A stretch of 64,000 bases of DNA. Origin: Candidatus Gastranaerophilales bacterium (GTDB taxonomy: Bacteria; Cyanobacteriota; Vampirovibrionia; Gastranaerophilales; Gastranaerophilaceae). Positions within the stretch are counted from its first letter, which is position 1; each line of letters begins with the position of its first letter. Positions 51,623-60,929 of this stretch are shown here, piece after piece. The stretch lies in NCBI GenBank assembly GCA_900767135.1, contig CAAFYU010000046.1, forward strand, positions 57,856 to 121,855, in the 5' to 3' direction. Both the position numbers and the translations under genes were made by a program. Under the pieces are notes generated by a model. The model searched no databases. It had not been told where the DNA came from and saw only the letters and a list, made by a program, of their open reading frames with translations.

Positions 51623-52204
51623 ATGAATAAGTTGGAATTTCGTATTAAAAAAATTTCATATTCGCAAGGAGAAAATATTGACTTATCGTCAATTCCGATG
51701 ATGATGCGTAGAAAACTGTCAACTGTCGGGAAAATAGCAATGAGTACAATGTTGGATTGCTATGGAGAGAATTCTGACGATATAAAACTTGTTTACGCCT
51801 CTCGTTACGGGGAATTGGAACGTGTTGTAAAACTTATCAGCCAAGAAAAAGAGAATAATGAGGTTTCTCCGACGGGATTTAGTTTTTCCGTCCATAATTC
51901 TACAATCGGACTTTTTTCGCTTTTGAAAAATATTCATTCTTCATATAACTCGATTGCCGGAGGAGAAGACTCTTTTTCAGCTGGACTTTTAGATGCCGTT
52001 ATGAACAAGGAAAAAACTCTTTTTTGTTACGCCGATTCTGTTGATAAATTAGAGAGTGTTTCAATATTAATTGATTATCAAGAGGGCGAAAAAGTTGTTA
52101 TGAAAGGAAATTTTGAACATCTTCCGTCAAACAATTTTTCAGAATTTATAAATGGCGGAAGATATGTTTGTCCGTTATACATCTTGGAGCGGGCTGATGA
52201 TTAG
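51623..52204 (+). CDS. ApeC-like ketosynthase N-terminal-domain protein (chain-length-factor-like)
   Basis: 193 residues. Resembles the short 'ketoacyl-synt_2' proteins of aryl-polyene loci: MMRRKLSTVGKIAMSTM, VYASRYGELERVVKLI, and SPTGFSFSVHNSTIGLFSLL. The ketosynthase active-site Cys is absent, consistent with a chain-length-factor partner of the fused ketosynthase. TGATATTAT (hexamer 51611-51616) ends 6 nt before the ATG. It overlaps the acyltransferase by 8 nt. Confidence 0.75.
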   Translation: MNKLEFRIKKISYSQGENIDLSSIPMMMRRKLSTVGKIAMSTMLDCYGENSDDIKLVYASRYGELERVVKLISQEKENNEVSPTGFSFSVHNSTIGLFSLLKNIHSSYNSIAGGEDSFSAGLLDAVMNKEKTLFCYADSVDKLESVSILIDYQEGEKVVMKGNFEHLPSNNFSEFINGGRYVCPLYILERADD

Positions 52205-52919
52205 GTTTTGGCGAGGTTTTCTTGTTGTAAGTGCTTTTGTTGTGTTTGGAATTGCTTCTTTAATCCTTGGGCTTATATACATTCCAATCGGAAAAATTTT
52301 TATTAAAAACAAGCGAAAAACTTTTTCACATTTGATACACAAGCTTTGGTGCAGTTATACACATTTTTTGATGTGGTTAAGAATTTTCAAGTTGAATTTG
52401 CACAACATTACGCCGTTGGACGGTAAAATTATTGTTGCAACTCACCCGAGTTTTATTGATATCCTTATTCTTATCGGACTTTATGATAATTCGCTTTGTC
52501 TTGCAAAAAAAGAGCTTTTGAACAATATTTTTCTTAAAAACATAATCAAAAATGTTTATATCCCGAACAATATTGAACTTGATGAATTTAAACAAATTTG
52601 TACAGATGCCTTGAATGATGGGTATAATATCATAATTTTTCCAACCGGAACCAGAACTTGTGAAGGAGAAGAACTCAAAATTCACAAAGGTGCTGCGGCA
52701 TTACAAATCTACTCAGGTGTCGATATTATTCCTATAAAAATGGAATGCGATTATTCGTTTTTGCAAAAGGGAAAACCTATTTATGACGCAGGTGATAAGA
52801 CTATTACGTATAAAATTTCACAACTTGCACCAATTAAGTTGAAAGACTTTGATGAAAAATCAGAGATTAAATTGAGAAATGCAATTTCTGAAAAAATCAA
52901 ATTTGACTTTACCCGTTAA
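52197..52919 (+). CDS. Lysophospholipid-type acyltransferase (ApeD-like)
   Basis: 240 residues. An N-terminal membrane segment (FLVVSAFVVFGIASLILGLI) is followed by an acyltransferase domain with HPSFID (HX4D) and FPTGTRT. Transfers an acyl chain from ACP or CoA to a lipid acceptor at the membrane. ATG 52197 has GGAG 8 nt upstream and overlaps the previous stop; an earlier in-frame ATG at 52152 is less likely. Confidence 0.85.
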   Translation: MIRFWRGFLVVSAFVVFGIASLILGLIYIPIGKIFIKNKRKTFSHLIHKLWCSYTHFLMWLRIFKLNLHNITPLDGKIIVATHPSFIDILILIGLYDNSLCLAKKELLNNIFLKNIIKNVYIPNNIELDEFKQICTDALNDGYNIIIFPTGTRTCEGEELKIHKGAAALQIYSGVDIIPIKMECDYSFLQKGKPIYDAGDKTITYKISQLAPIKLKDFDEKSEIKLRNAISEKIKFDFTR

Positions 52920-52954
52920 TTAGGTTATAAATATAATAATATAAGGTGATTAAG

Positions 52955-53209
52955 ATGAGCTTAGAAAATGAAATTAAAACTCTAATAATAGAGTCATTAG
53001 AATTGGAAGATGTTACTGTTGACGATATTAAGGACGAAGAACCGTTGTTTATAAGTGGTTTGGGGCTAGATAGTATCGATGCGCTTGAACTTGGTATGGC
53101 ATTGAAAAAGCAATACCATGTGGATTTGGGCGACAATAAAGAAGAGAACAAAAAATATTTTTATTCTGTTAAAACAATAGCTGACTTTATCAGAAATAAT
53201 ATGAAATAA
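52955..53209 (+). CDS. Acyl carrier protein 1 (ApeE-like)
   Basis: 84 residues with the phosphopantetheine Ser in GLGLDSIDALEL. The region after the Ser carries a longer insertion (DNKEENKKYFYS) than typical FAS ACP. ATG 52955 follows AAGGTG; a GTG three codons earlier is less likely. 11 nt before the second ACP gene. Confidence 0.88.
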   Translation: MSLENEIKTLIIESLELEDVTVDDIKDEEPLFISGLGLDSIDALELGMALKKQYHVDLGDNKEENKKYFYSVKTIADFIRNNMK

Positions 53210-53220
53210 GGGTTTGTAAA

Positions 53221-53475
53221 ATGGGCAAAAAATATTCACGTGAAGAAATTTTTGAAAAATTAAAAACGATTTTGGTCGACGATTTTGAAATCGCACCGGA
53301 AAAATTGACTCTTGATGCAAATCTATTTGAGGACTTGGAGTTGGATAGTATTGATGCGGTAGATTTGGCTGTAAAATTGCAAGAATTTACTGAAAAGAAA
53401 ATTTCTCCTGAAAACTTTAAACAAATACGCACAGTGAACGATGTTGTCGTGGCTATTGAGGGGTTAATTCAATAA
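53221..53475 (+). CDS. Acyl carrier protein 2 (ApeF-like)
   Basis: 84 residues, phosphopantetheine Ser in DLELDSIDAVDL. Two adjacent ACP genes after an acyltransferase reproduce the C-D-E-F order of aryl-polyene loci. Immediately followed by a repeat-rich intergenic region. Confidence 0.88.
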   Translation: MGKKYSREEIFEKLKTILVDDFEIAPEKLTLDANLFEDLELDSIDAVDLAVKLQEFTEKKISPENFKQIRTVNDVVVAIEGLIQ

Positions 53476-53827
53476 GCTGGATTGTTTGCTGGCATCGTAG
53501 GCGAAGTAATGAGCCGTACGAGGCAGGATATGCCCTTGTGTACGCTAGTCGCTCACAATGACGAGAGTAGCAACTATCTATCGTCATTCTGAGGGCGTTA
53601 ATCAATAAAAAAGATTCGATTAATTGAAAATATCGCAAAAAGATTCGAACATTATATGTAATAAATAAAATAAACTGGATTGTTTTGCTATTCACGTCAT
53701 TGTGAGCGATTAGCGAAACAATCTAGCTTATAATAACCTAACCTAACCTAACCTAACCAAAACGAACTTAGTGCCCTAGTGCCTTAGTAATCTAGTAACT
53801 TAAATACCAACCAAAAACGAGGAAATA
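53476..53827. repeat. Repeat-rich intergenic region
   Basis: 352 bp with no gene. GCTGGATTGTTTGCTGG starts at 53477, and a TCGTCATTCTGAGGGCG module lies near 53581. A second palindrome at about 53673-53728 pairs CTGGATTGTTTTGCT with AGCGAAACAATCTAG. A TAACC-AACC microrepeat lies near 53733-53758, then ACTTAGTGCCCTAGTGCC, shared with 8131-8152. These modules are related to those inside the ketosynthase-dehydratase gene. Confidence 0.65.
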
Positions 53828-54757
53828 ATGAAAAATATTCTGGTAACAGGCGGAGCAGGATTTATTGGCTCCCACTTATGTGACAAACTTTTAGAGCAAG
53901 GCAACCATGTAATTTGTCTTGATAACTTTTTTACAGGGTCAAGAAAAAACGTTACTCATCTGCTCGGAAATCCTGAATTTGAGCTAATCAGGCATGATAT
54001 CATTGAACCAATTATTCTTGAAGTCGACCAGATTTACAACCTAGCTTGTCCTGCAAGCCCTATTCATTATCAGTATAATGCCATAAAGACCATTAAGACC
54101 AACGTTCTTGGGGTTACGAACATGTTAGATTTGGCGGACGAAACAAAAGCCAGAATTCTACAAGCGTCTACAAGTGAGGTTTACGGAGATCCGATAGTTC
54201 ACCCGCAAAAAGAAACTTATTGGGGAAACGTAAACCCAATCGGTGTCAGAAGTTGTTATGACGAAGGAAAACGTGTTGCGGAAACGCTTATGATGGATTA
54301 CCATCGCCAACATAATGTAGATATAAGAATAATCCGAATTTTTAACACTTATGGACCTCGTATGGCACAAAATGACGGACGTGTTGTATCGAATTTTATT
54401 ATTCAAGCCTTAAAAAATGAGGATATAACAATTTATGGTGATGGCTCTCAAACTCGCTCATTCTGCTATGTTGACGATTTAGTCCGAGGAATGATTACAC
54501 TAATGAATACAGAAGATTTTATGGGGCCTGTAAATGTCGGCAATGACGGAGAATACACGATATTAGATTTGGCAAAAATGATAATTGAGCTAACTAATTC
54601 AAGTTCTAAAATCGTGTTTAAACCGCTTCCATCAGATGATCCTTGCCAACGGAAACCTGATTTGTCATTGGCAAAAGAAAAATTGAATTATACTCCAACT
54701 GTTCATGTAAAAGATGGTTTGCTGAAAACAATTGAATATTTTTCAGAAGTAATTTAA
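53828..54757 (+). CDS. UDP-glucuronate decarboxylase (UDP-xylose synthase)-like
   Basis: 309 residues, extended SDR. NAD motif GGAGFIGSHL, catalytic ASTSEVYGDP and SCYDEGKRVAE (Tyr-x3-Lys), and the family hallmark IYNLACPASPIHYQ. Converts UDP-glucuronate to UDP-xylose for surface polysaccharides. GAGG lies 6 nt before the ATG. Confidence 0.9.
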   Translation: MKNILVTGGAGFIGSHLCDKLLEQGNHVICLDNFFTGSRKNVTHLLGNPEFELIRHDIIEPIILEVDQIYNLACPASPIHYQYNAIKTIKTNVLGVTNMLDLADETKARILQASTSEVYGDPIVHPQKETYWGNVNPIGVRSCYDEGKRVAETLMMDYHRQHNVDIRIIRIFNTYGPRMAQNDGRVVSNFIIQALKNEDITIYGDGSQTRSFCYVDDLVRGMITLMNTEDFMGPVNVGNDGEYTILDLAKMIIELTNSSSKIVFKPLPSDDPCQRKPDLSLAKEKLNYTPTVHVKDGLLKTIEYFSEVI

Positions 54758-54762
54758 TTTTT

Positions 54763-55611
54763 TTATTGGGCGTTGCTTAAAGAAATTAATTTTTCAGAAA
54801 GTTTTCCTAGCATTTCTATTGAAAGCTTTTCGCCCCTGATATTTTCATCTAATCCAAGAGAATTCAGTGCAGAAATAATATTTTCTTTTACAAAACCACC
54901 TGATGCAAGACAGTTTTTAATATTTTTTCTTCGTTGAGAAAATGCAGCTTTTACAGTTCGCCTAAAATGTTTGTAATCGGTTAAATCCAAAAGCGGTTTT
55001 TCTCTCACAACAAGTTTTACCAACGCAGAATTAACCTTCGGTGCAGGGTAAAAAGAACGTCTTCCGACAAGTTTTTTAATCTCAACATCTGCCCAAAACT
55101 GTGACAAAATCGTCAGAAGTCCATATTGTTTGCCAGATGAGTTTTCATTTGCAACCATTCGACGTGCAACTTCTTCTTGAACCATAAGTAAAATATCCGT
55201 AATTTTGTTACGATTTTTGTTGTTCAAATCGTCGATTTCACCCAAAAGGTGAGCAATAATCGGACTTGTAATATAATACGGAATATTTGCGACAACTTTG
55301 ACTTTGCCTTCGCAAAGTTCCGACAAATCCTGTTTCAAAATATCGTTATGAATGATTTTTAAATTAGGTGCATCAAGTTTTTCGAGCTCTTTAATGGCTT
55401 CTTCATCAAGTTCAATTGCGATAACTTGTTTGGCATGCTTGATTAATTGCTCGGTTACAAAGCCAACCCCCGGCCCGATTTCAATAACAGTATCAGTAGG
55501 TTGAATGTCTGCAAAATCAATGATATCAGCAATTGTCTGACCGTCAATCAAAAAGTTTTGACCCAGTCTTTTTTTAGTTCTAAAAAATCTTGCCCGATCG
55601 AAGTAGTTCAT
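54763..55611 (-). CDS. rsmA: 16S rRNA dimethyladenosine transferase
   Basis: 282 residues (KsgA family). RTKKRLGQNFLID, VIEIGPGVGFVTEQL, VVANIPYYITSP and FSQRRKNIKN are diagnostic. Dimethylates A1518/A1519 of 16S rRNA. A longer frame begins at 55635 but would contain the promoter; TATAAT (complement of 55619-55624) ends 7 nt before ATG 55611. Confidence 0.96.
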   Translation of the reverse strand: MNYFDRARFFRTKKRLGQNFLIDGQTIADIIDFADIQPTDTVIEIGPGVGFVTEQLIKHAKQVIAIELDEEAIKELEKLDAPNLKIIHNDILKQDLSELCEGKVKVVANIPYYITSPIIAHLLGEIDDLNNKNRNKITDILLMVQEEVARRMVANENSSGKQYGLLTILSQFWADVEIKKLVGRRSFYPAPKVNSALVKLVVREKPLLDLTDYKHFRRTVKAAFSQRRKNIKNCLASGGFVKENIISALNSLGLDENIRGEKLSIEMLGKLSEKLISLSNAQ

Positions 55612-55703
55612 CTTACCTATTATAATACCACACACAGGTAAATGTTTAAAAAAAATTTTTTTGTTATTTTGTAGATGTTATAATTAAATGGGGTAAAAGT
55701 AAT

Positions 55704-57020
55704 ATGCAAACCAAAACGAAATTAAGCAAAAAGGAAATTATCGCACAATTTAAATCAGGCTGTAAACCGCAATCTGAGCACCAAATCGGGATTGAATACG
55801 AAAGGTTGCCGATAAATAATTCGACTTGCAAGGCGGTGGATTACGGTGCAGAAAACGGGGTTTGTAATTTTTTAAGAAACTTTGCGAAAAACGAAAATTG
55901 GGATTATATAACCGACGATTACAACATTATCGGGCTTAAACAAATGCATGACACACTTACTCTGGAACCTGGGAGTCAGGTGGAACTTAGTATTAAGCCG
56001 GAAAAAACAATTGCAGAGTTGAAAAATAAAATTGACGGATTAAACAAGCAAATGGCACCAATTCTGGGAAAATTAGGGATTTCACTGCTTAATTATGGTG
56101 TTTCACCATTGTCTACAAACAAATGCATAAATTTAATTCCCAAAAGAAGATATCATATTATGGCAAAATATCTTTGGGGAATTTTGTCAGATGTTATGAT
56201 GAGAGAAACAGCGGGAATTCAATGTTGCGTGGACTTTGAAAGTGAAGAAGATGCGATGAATAAATTCAGAGTTGCGAATAAATTAACTCCATTCATGACG
56301 GCAATGTTTGCAAATTCGCCGATTCGGGGTGGAGTTGACACCGGATATAAAAGTTTTCGAGCTCTCAGTTGGTTAAATACTGATAATGACAGATGTGGTT
56401 TTGTCGGGCAAATTGATGACAAGTTTTCGTTTGAAGAATATGTTGATTATGTTCTTGAAACTCCGATGATTTTTATTAATCGTGATGATAATGCGATTGC
56501 TGTGAATGGGAAAATTCGTTTTGACGAATTTATGCAAAATGGCTACAAGGATTATGATGCTGATATGGAAGACTTTAACCTTCACGCAAATTTATATTTT
56601 CCGGAAGTCAGACTTCGTAATTTTATCGAAATAAGAAACCATGATTGTGTCGGGAAAGGTTTGCAATATTCAATTCTTGCGATTTATAAAGGGATTTTGT
56701 ATAACAATTCTGCATTGGCTGAAATTGAGGATTTGTTTAAAGAGTTTGAATATAGAGATTTTTCAGAACTTCGTTATAACGTTCCAAAAAGTGCAATGAA
56801 TACAAAAATCGGGAAATTTTTTGTTAAAGATATTGCAAAAGATATTTTGTATATTGCCGAAAAGTCGCTTATTGAGCAAGATTTAGGGGAAGAAGTTTTT
56901 CTTGAACCGATAAAAGAATATGTTTCGAATGGAATTTGTCCGGCTGATGTAATTTTACGTAATTGGAACGGAATTTGGAACAAAGATATCAAAAAATTAG
57001 TAAAATATTTAACTTGTTAA
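55704..57020 (+). CDS. gshA: Glutamate-cysteine ligase, plant/cyanobacterial type
   Basis: 438 residues. HQIGIEYERLPIN, LTLEPGSQVELS, MRETAGIQCCVDFESEEDAM and FANSPIRGG...SFRALSWL match the GCS2 family of plants, alphaproteobacteria and cyanobacteria. First step of glutathione (or ergothioneine-type) synthesis. No gshB adjacent. A TTATAAT promoter lies about 25 nt upstream. Confidence 0.88.
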   Translation: MQTKTKLSKKEIIAQFKSGCKPQSEHQIGIEYERLPINNSTCKAVDYGAENGVCNFLRNFAKNENWDYITDDYNIIGLKQMHDTLTLEPGSQVELSIKPEKTIAELKNKIDGLNKQMAPILGKLGISLLNYGVSPLSTNKCINLIPKRRYHIMAKYLWGILSDVMMRETAGIQCCVDFESEEDAMNKFRVANKLTPFMTAMFANSPIRGGVDTGYKSFRALSWLNTDNDRCGFVGQIDDKFSFEEYVDYVLETPMIFINRDDNAIAVNGKIRFDEFMQNGYKDYDADMEDFNLHANLYFPEVRLRNFIEIRNHDCVGKGLQYSILAIYKGILYNNSALAEIEDLFKEFEYRDFSELRYNVPKSAMNTKIGKFFVKDIAKDILYIAEKSLIEQDLGEEVFLEPIKEYVSNGICPADVILRNWNGIWNKDIKKLVKYLTC

Positions 57021-57037
57021 TAATTTAGTAAAGAGAT

Positions 57038-57065
57038 TTGCTCAATGTTTTTGTTTTGTTATAAT
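57038..57065 (+). promoter_or_regulatory. Promoter upstream of dut
   Basis: TTGCTC (57038-57043) and TATAAT (57060-57065) with TGn extension, 16-bp spacing; leaves a ~70-nt leader. Confidence 0.65.
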
Positions 57066-57142
57066 TTAAGGGAAAACTTTTAAAATAGAGCAGAGTGAGC
57101 TTTCTGACTTTGCAATTTAAAAAAATTCAATAGAAAGGAATT

Positions 57143-57583
57143 ATGATGACAGTATTAAAGATTGAAAGATTACCGCATAACAAGTTTTTACCTGAATACA
57201 AAACAGAAGGAGCAGCAGGCATGGATTTGTGTGCCGCAATTTCTGAACCTATAACGTTGCAACCACTTGAAAGAAAACTTATCCCAACAGGTTTAAAAAT
57301 CGAACTTGAACACGGTTATGAAGCACAAGTCAGACCACGTTCAGGGTTATCTATCAAGCATGGAATTACGCTAATTAACTGTATCGGAACAATTGATGAA
57401 GATTACAGAGGCGAAGTTTGTGTGCCTATCGTGAATGTTTCAAATGAGGCTTATACAATTCAACCGGACGAAAGAATTGCACAGATGGTAATTGCTCGTG
57501 TTGAACAGGCTGAAATCAAAGTTGCAGTGGAGCTTTCAGAAACATCTCGTGGTGAAGGCGGATTTGGCTCAACAGGAAAATGA
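57143..57583 (+). CDS. dut: dUTPase
   Basis: 146 residues with the five trimeric dUTPase motifs: AGMDLCAA, RPRSGLS, GTIDEDYRGEV, RIAQMVI and RGEGGFGSTG. Hydrolyses dUTP to dUMP. AAAGGAATT precedes the ATG. The stop overlaps the DUF2752 gene (ATGA). Confidence 0.97.
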   Translation: MMTVLKIERLPHNKFLPEYKTEGAAGMDLCAAISEPITLQPLERKLIPTGLKIELEHGYEAQVRPRSGLSIKHGITLINCIGTIDEDYRGEVCVPIVNVSNEAYTIQPDERIAQMVIARVEQAEIKVAVELSETSRGEGGFGSTGK

Positions 57584-57843
57584 AATATTTAAAATTAATA
57601 TTACCACTTATATTCGTTACAGCAGTTGAATTGTTGGTGAAATTTAGCAGTAGAACATTGTGTTTGTGGAAAAATTTAACAGGGCATGATTGCTTGGGTT
57701 GTGGAATTACAAGAGCCTTTCATGCCTTGTTTCATTTTCATTTCAGAGAAGCTTTTGAATATAATAACTTGATTGTTATTGTTGCTCCGCTGATGTTGTT
57801 TTTGTGGTTCAAATTAATACAAAAAGATGATTTTAAATCATAA
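57580..57843 (+). CDS. DUF2752 small membrane protein
   Basis: 87 residues, two membrane segments. The family motif CLGCGITRAFHALFHFHF followed by EAFEYNNL is intact. Function unknown; such proteins often accompany TM2-domain proteins, as here. It overlaps dut by 4 nt. Confidence 0.82.
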   Translation: MKYLKLILPLIFVTAVELLVKFSSRTLCLWKNLTGHDCLGCGITRAFHALFHFHFREAFEYNNLIVIVAPLMLFLWFKLIQKDDFKS

Positions 57844-57889
57844 ACAGCGTGATAGTATTGGCTGTACTCAATTTTGAAAGGAATTTATT

Positions 57890-58213
57890 ATGGCTAATGA
57901 AGTATGTAACCAAAAAAGTGACAAGTCTTGGACAATAACAATGTTGTTATCTTTGTTTCTTGGTGAGTTTGGGTTTCACCGTTTTTATACAGGGTATGTG
58001 GGTATAGGAATTTTGCAATTATTGACTTTTGGTGGTTGTGGCTTGTGGTCGTTGATTGACTTCTTTGCAATCCTTTTAAATAAGTATAAAGATGTTGATG
58101 GTAATGAATTAGCGGACTTTAATTTTATAGTAGCTGCCATACTTTGGTTAATAAATGTAGTTGTTGTTGTTTTTATTTTAGTCTATATGTTGGCAGGAGC
58201 TATGGCAAGATAA
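57890..58213 (+). CDS. TM2-domain membrane protein
   Basis: 107 residues. TM2 signature LSLFLGEFGFHRFYTGYVG, then GGCGLWSLIDFFAI and a third hydrophobic segment near the C-terminus. AAAGGAATTTATT precedes the ATG. Follows the DUF2752 gene by 46 nt. Confidence 0.85.
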   Translation: MANEVCNQKSDKSWTITMLLSLFLGEFGFHRFYTGYVGIGILQLLTFGGCGLWSLIDFFAILLNKYKDVDGNELADFNFIVAAILWLINVVVVVFILVYMLAGAMAR

Positions 58214-58227
58214 TTGTTTGGGTAAAA

Positions 58228-58263
58228 AAAGAACCTTCGCCGAAATTTTGAAGGTTCTTTTTT
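58228..58263. terminator. Rho-independent terminator
   Basis: Perfect 11-bp stem AAAGAACCTTC/GAAGGTTCTTT with an 11-nt loop and T run. Confidence 0.9.
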
Positions 58264-58300
58264 ATAAATTTTTTGACACAAGAAAAGAGAGGAAATAAAT

Positions 58301-58471
58301 CTATTTTTTGCCTTTAAAAACAGAAATGTCAGACAAATCTTTCAAGGCAAAATTCGTGTTTACATCAAACACTCCGCCATTTTGTTGTGGTTCAGGTTTG
58401 TGTAAATTTTTCCAGTAATTTGCGTCCAATTGTGGGCGTCCGTTAGGTATGTCAGAATTAAAATCAACCAT
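58301..58471 (-). CDS. Small hypothetical protein (56 aa)
   Basis: Starts MVDFNSDIPNGRPQLD and ends DLSDISVFKGKK; polar, no signal or membrane segment, no family recognised. AAAGGAAA lies before ATG 58471; a longer frame upstream lacks a site. Lies downstream of, and co-oriented with, the GH57 gene. Confidence 0.6.
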   Translation of the reverse strand: MVDFNSDIPNGRPQLDANYWKNLHKPEPQQNGGVFDVNTNFALKDLSDISVFKGKK

Positions 58472-58550
58472 ATATAATTTCCTTTGTATCTCTCTTAACG
58501 TCAAACATAAAAAAAACTTTAACTTTTTTATATGTTTTATTAAGAATTTG

Positions 58551-60770
58551 TTACATTCTAGTTATCGTAAGCAACATTTCGTTTGGAACAAAATAATCTT
58601 TCACTCCGTAATTCGCGTTTACAAAAAAGAATTCCAGTGTGTCGCCGACATTGATTTCCAAATCATCAAACGGAATACTAACATCTACAACATCACCATA
58701 GACGGCTTTTATGTTCTTAGGCGAAGCGATTACCCACAGGTTATTCGGGATTGCTTTCACAAGCCGAACAAGGTTAATTTCACCATCATAAATTGAAATT
58801 TGTAATTCTTGGTGAAACTTTTCTTTTGAAATCGGAAGGATATTTTCCTGTTTTTGCACAATTCTAATCGGCGAAAGTGACTGTTTTCTGTCCTGATTTC
58901 GCATATAAATATACATTTGATTTACTTGTTTAAGTGCACTGTGCGACTCTTTTGCAAATTCGTTTATGTAAAATCTCAAATACAAATTGTCTTTGTCGTA
59001 ACCAAAACAAATTCTGTCGTAAAACTTGTTTTCTTTAAGCACAGGCCCGTCAGGGATTTTGATACTACCTGCATTTAGCCACAAGTCGTCATCTTTGCCG
59101 TCAATGTTTGGCGTAAATTCACCTTTCGGATATCTTGACGGTTTTGAAATCGCTGATAACAATGGTGTATCAAGGTATTCAGGCGGTTCAATTCCTAAAA
59201 ATTTATAGACGTTTTTCAAATGTTCTCTATAAATAAAGTCAAAAATGTTGTCACGTCCTGAATCGTTCGGCTCGCCGTACCACCAAAACCAGTCACTGCC
59301 TTCACAAATGTATAGTTCTCGTCTTGCAGCATCTAGGTTTGGGTTTTCCGGATTTTCTTTCGTAAACCTTTGAAAATCGTCGTGAACTTGTTTCAAGTAT
59401 GACCAAGCGAGGTTTTTAATCGGCTCGTCAATCCAGAGTTTAAAGTTTCGATTTACCCAAGAGCCGGAACTCAGTTTTGGCAAAGGTTTTGGAGTATCTT
59501 TTTCCAGATAATCACTTATTAAAACAGTTTCCAAAGTCGGATCATTTTCAATTAGAGAATAAATTTTTGACAAAAATTCGTCGCCGTCTTGTGCGTAATT
59601 TTCCCAGCAGTTTTCTCCGTCCATTGCAATTGTTAACAAGTGGCAATCGTCAGGAGATGACAAAAGTTTGTCTTGTGCAACTTTAATTCTGTCGTACAAG
59701 TCGTTTGCAGAGCCCTCTGCTGAATGGTTTTGGTACTCAAATCCTATAAGATTAGGTAACATTGCATCTCTAAAAATGATGTCAACGCCCTCATAATTAT
59801 AAGATTTCATTAAGTGATAAGGGTCTTCTAAGTAGCCCCTGAAATCACGTACAAACTCAAAATTTATTGAGTTTGACAAAACGCCTTCATCAGAAATCGT
59901 CCATTTTACCCCCAAATCTTTAAGCATTTCTGCAACACGAGGGCTTATACACTGCTCAGATGGCCAAACTCCTTTTGGACGAACGCCTAGCAACTCTTCA
60001 ATTCTGTCTAGTGCATATTTCGTCTGAATTTTTGCGTCTTCCTTCATGTTTAAATTTGTCGGGAAATCTTTATATTGAGCTTTTTTAATCTCTGTTTCGT
60101 CAAGCAAAATAGGCAAAATCGGGTGATAATAAGGACTTGTCGTTACTTCTATTTTCCCTTTTTTAATATATTTTTTGTAAGTCGGAATAATTTGTCTTAT
60201 AATTTCCCGTTGGAGTTCAATTATTTTAATCCTATCTTCAAGCGAATAGTTTTTTCCTTTTTTGATGAGTTTTTTAAGCTCAGGATATTTGTTCAGATAA
60301 ATAGGATCAAACCAAACAAGGTTGAAAAGTGCCATCAAGTCAGAATATTCCTGCTCCGTAAAAATCCCTATATCATCATAAGCATTCTGCTGAGCCTTTT
60401 GATAAAGCCTGTTGTATTCGCTGTGTGGCAAAATCATTGAATGGTAGTTTGCATCAAAAAAATTGTTTATAATAAACTCTTTGTCGTCGTTGCTTAAATC
60501 TTTTACATCTGTAATGGTGAGTCTTGAATGTATATCGTGCATTTCATTTTCGCCATAATCAATTAACTCGTCAAGCAAAACAGGAACAAGGTTAAAGTTA
60601 AGCTTAATATTCTTAAACTTGTCTGTAATCAGCAACATGTCTAAATAGTCTTTTATTGCGTGAAGTCTTGTCCAAGGCATCAAATAGTCGCCCGTCGGCG
60701 TCAATTGATATACCGGTTGGTGCATGTGCCAATAGAATGCTATTGATAATTTTTTTGTCTGTCCTGCCAT
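58551..60770 (-). CDS. GH57 family alpha-glucan enzyme
   Basis: 739 residues. GH57 motifs: YWHMHQPVY at the N-terminus, nucleophile region GVWPSEQCIS, and DGENCWENY. The C-terminal ~170 residues (DGKDDDLWLNAGSIKIPDG then FGYDKDNLYLRFYIN) resemble a CBM9/DOMON-like carbohydrate-binding module. Acts on alpha-glucans such as glycogen, as amylase, amylopullulanase or glucanotransferase. No signal peptide, so cytoplasmic. Ribosome site weak. Confidence 0.9.
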   Translation of the reverse strand: MAGQTKKLSIAFYWHMHQPVYQLTPTGDYLMPWTRLHAIKDYLDMLLITDKFKNIKLNFNLVPVLLDELIDYGENEMHDIHSRLTITDVKDLSNDDKEFIINNFFDANYHSMILPHSEYNRLYQKAQQNAYDDIGIFTEQEYSDLMALFNLVWFDPIYLNKYPELKKLIKKGKNYSLEDRIKIIELQREIIRQIIPTYKKYIKKGKIEVTTSPYYHPILPILLDETEIKKAQYKDFPTNLNMKEDAKIQTKYALDRIEELLGVRPKGVWPSEQCISPRVAEMLKDLGVKWTISDEGVLSNSINFEFVRDFRGYLEDPYHLMKSYNYEGVDIIFRDAMLPNLIGFEYQNHSAEGSANDLYDRIKVAQDKLLSSPDDCHLLTIAMDGENCWENYAQDGDEFLSKIYSLIENDPTLETVLISDYLEKDTPKPLPKLSSGSWVNRNFKLWIDEPIKNLAWSYLKQVHDDFQRFTKENPENPNLDAARRELYICEGSDWFWWYGEPNDSGRDNIFDFIYREHLKNVYKFLGIEPPEYLDTPLLSAISKPSRYPKGEFTPNIDGKDDDLWLNAGSIKIPDGPVLKENKFYDRICFGYDKDNLYLRFYINEFAKESHSALKQVNQMYIYMRNQDRKQSLSPIRIVQKQENILPISKEKFHQELQISIYDGEINLVRLVKAIPNNLWVIASPKNIKAVYGDVVDVSIPFDDLEINVGDTLEFFFVNANYGVKDYFVPNEMLLTITRM

Positions 60771-60929
60771 AAAATCTTTTTCTTTTAATTCTCTTTTATA
60801 ATTTTAATTTCCACTACTCTCAAAAATATTATATCATCACAATAATAAAAAATATAATAATTTACAAACCTTTATGTGCAAAGAAATTTACAAATTGCCC
60901 CGATTGACACAATAAAATATAATATTTAT

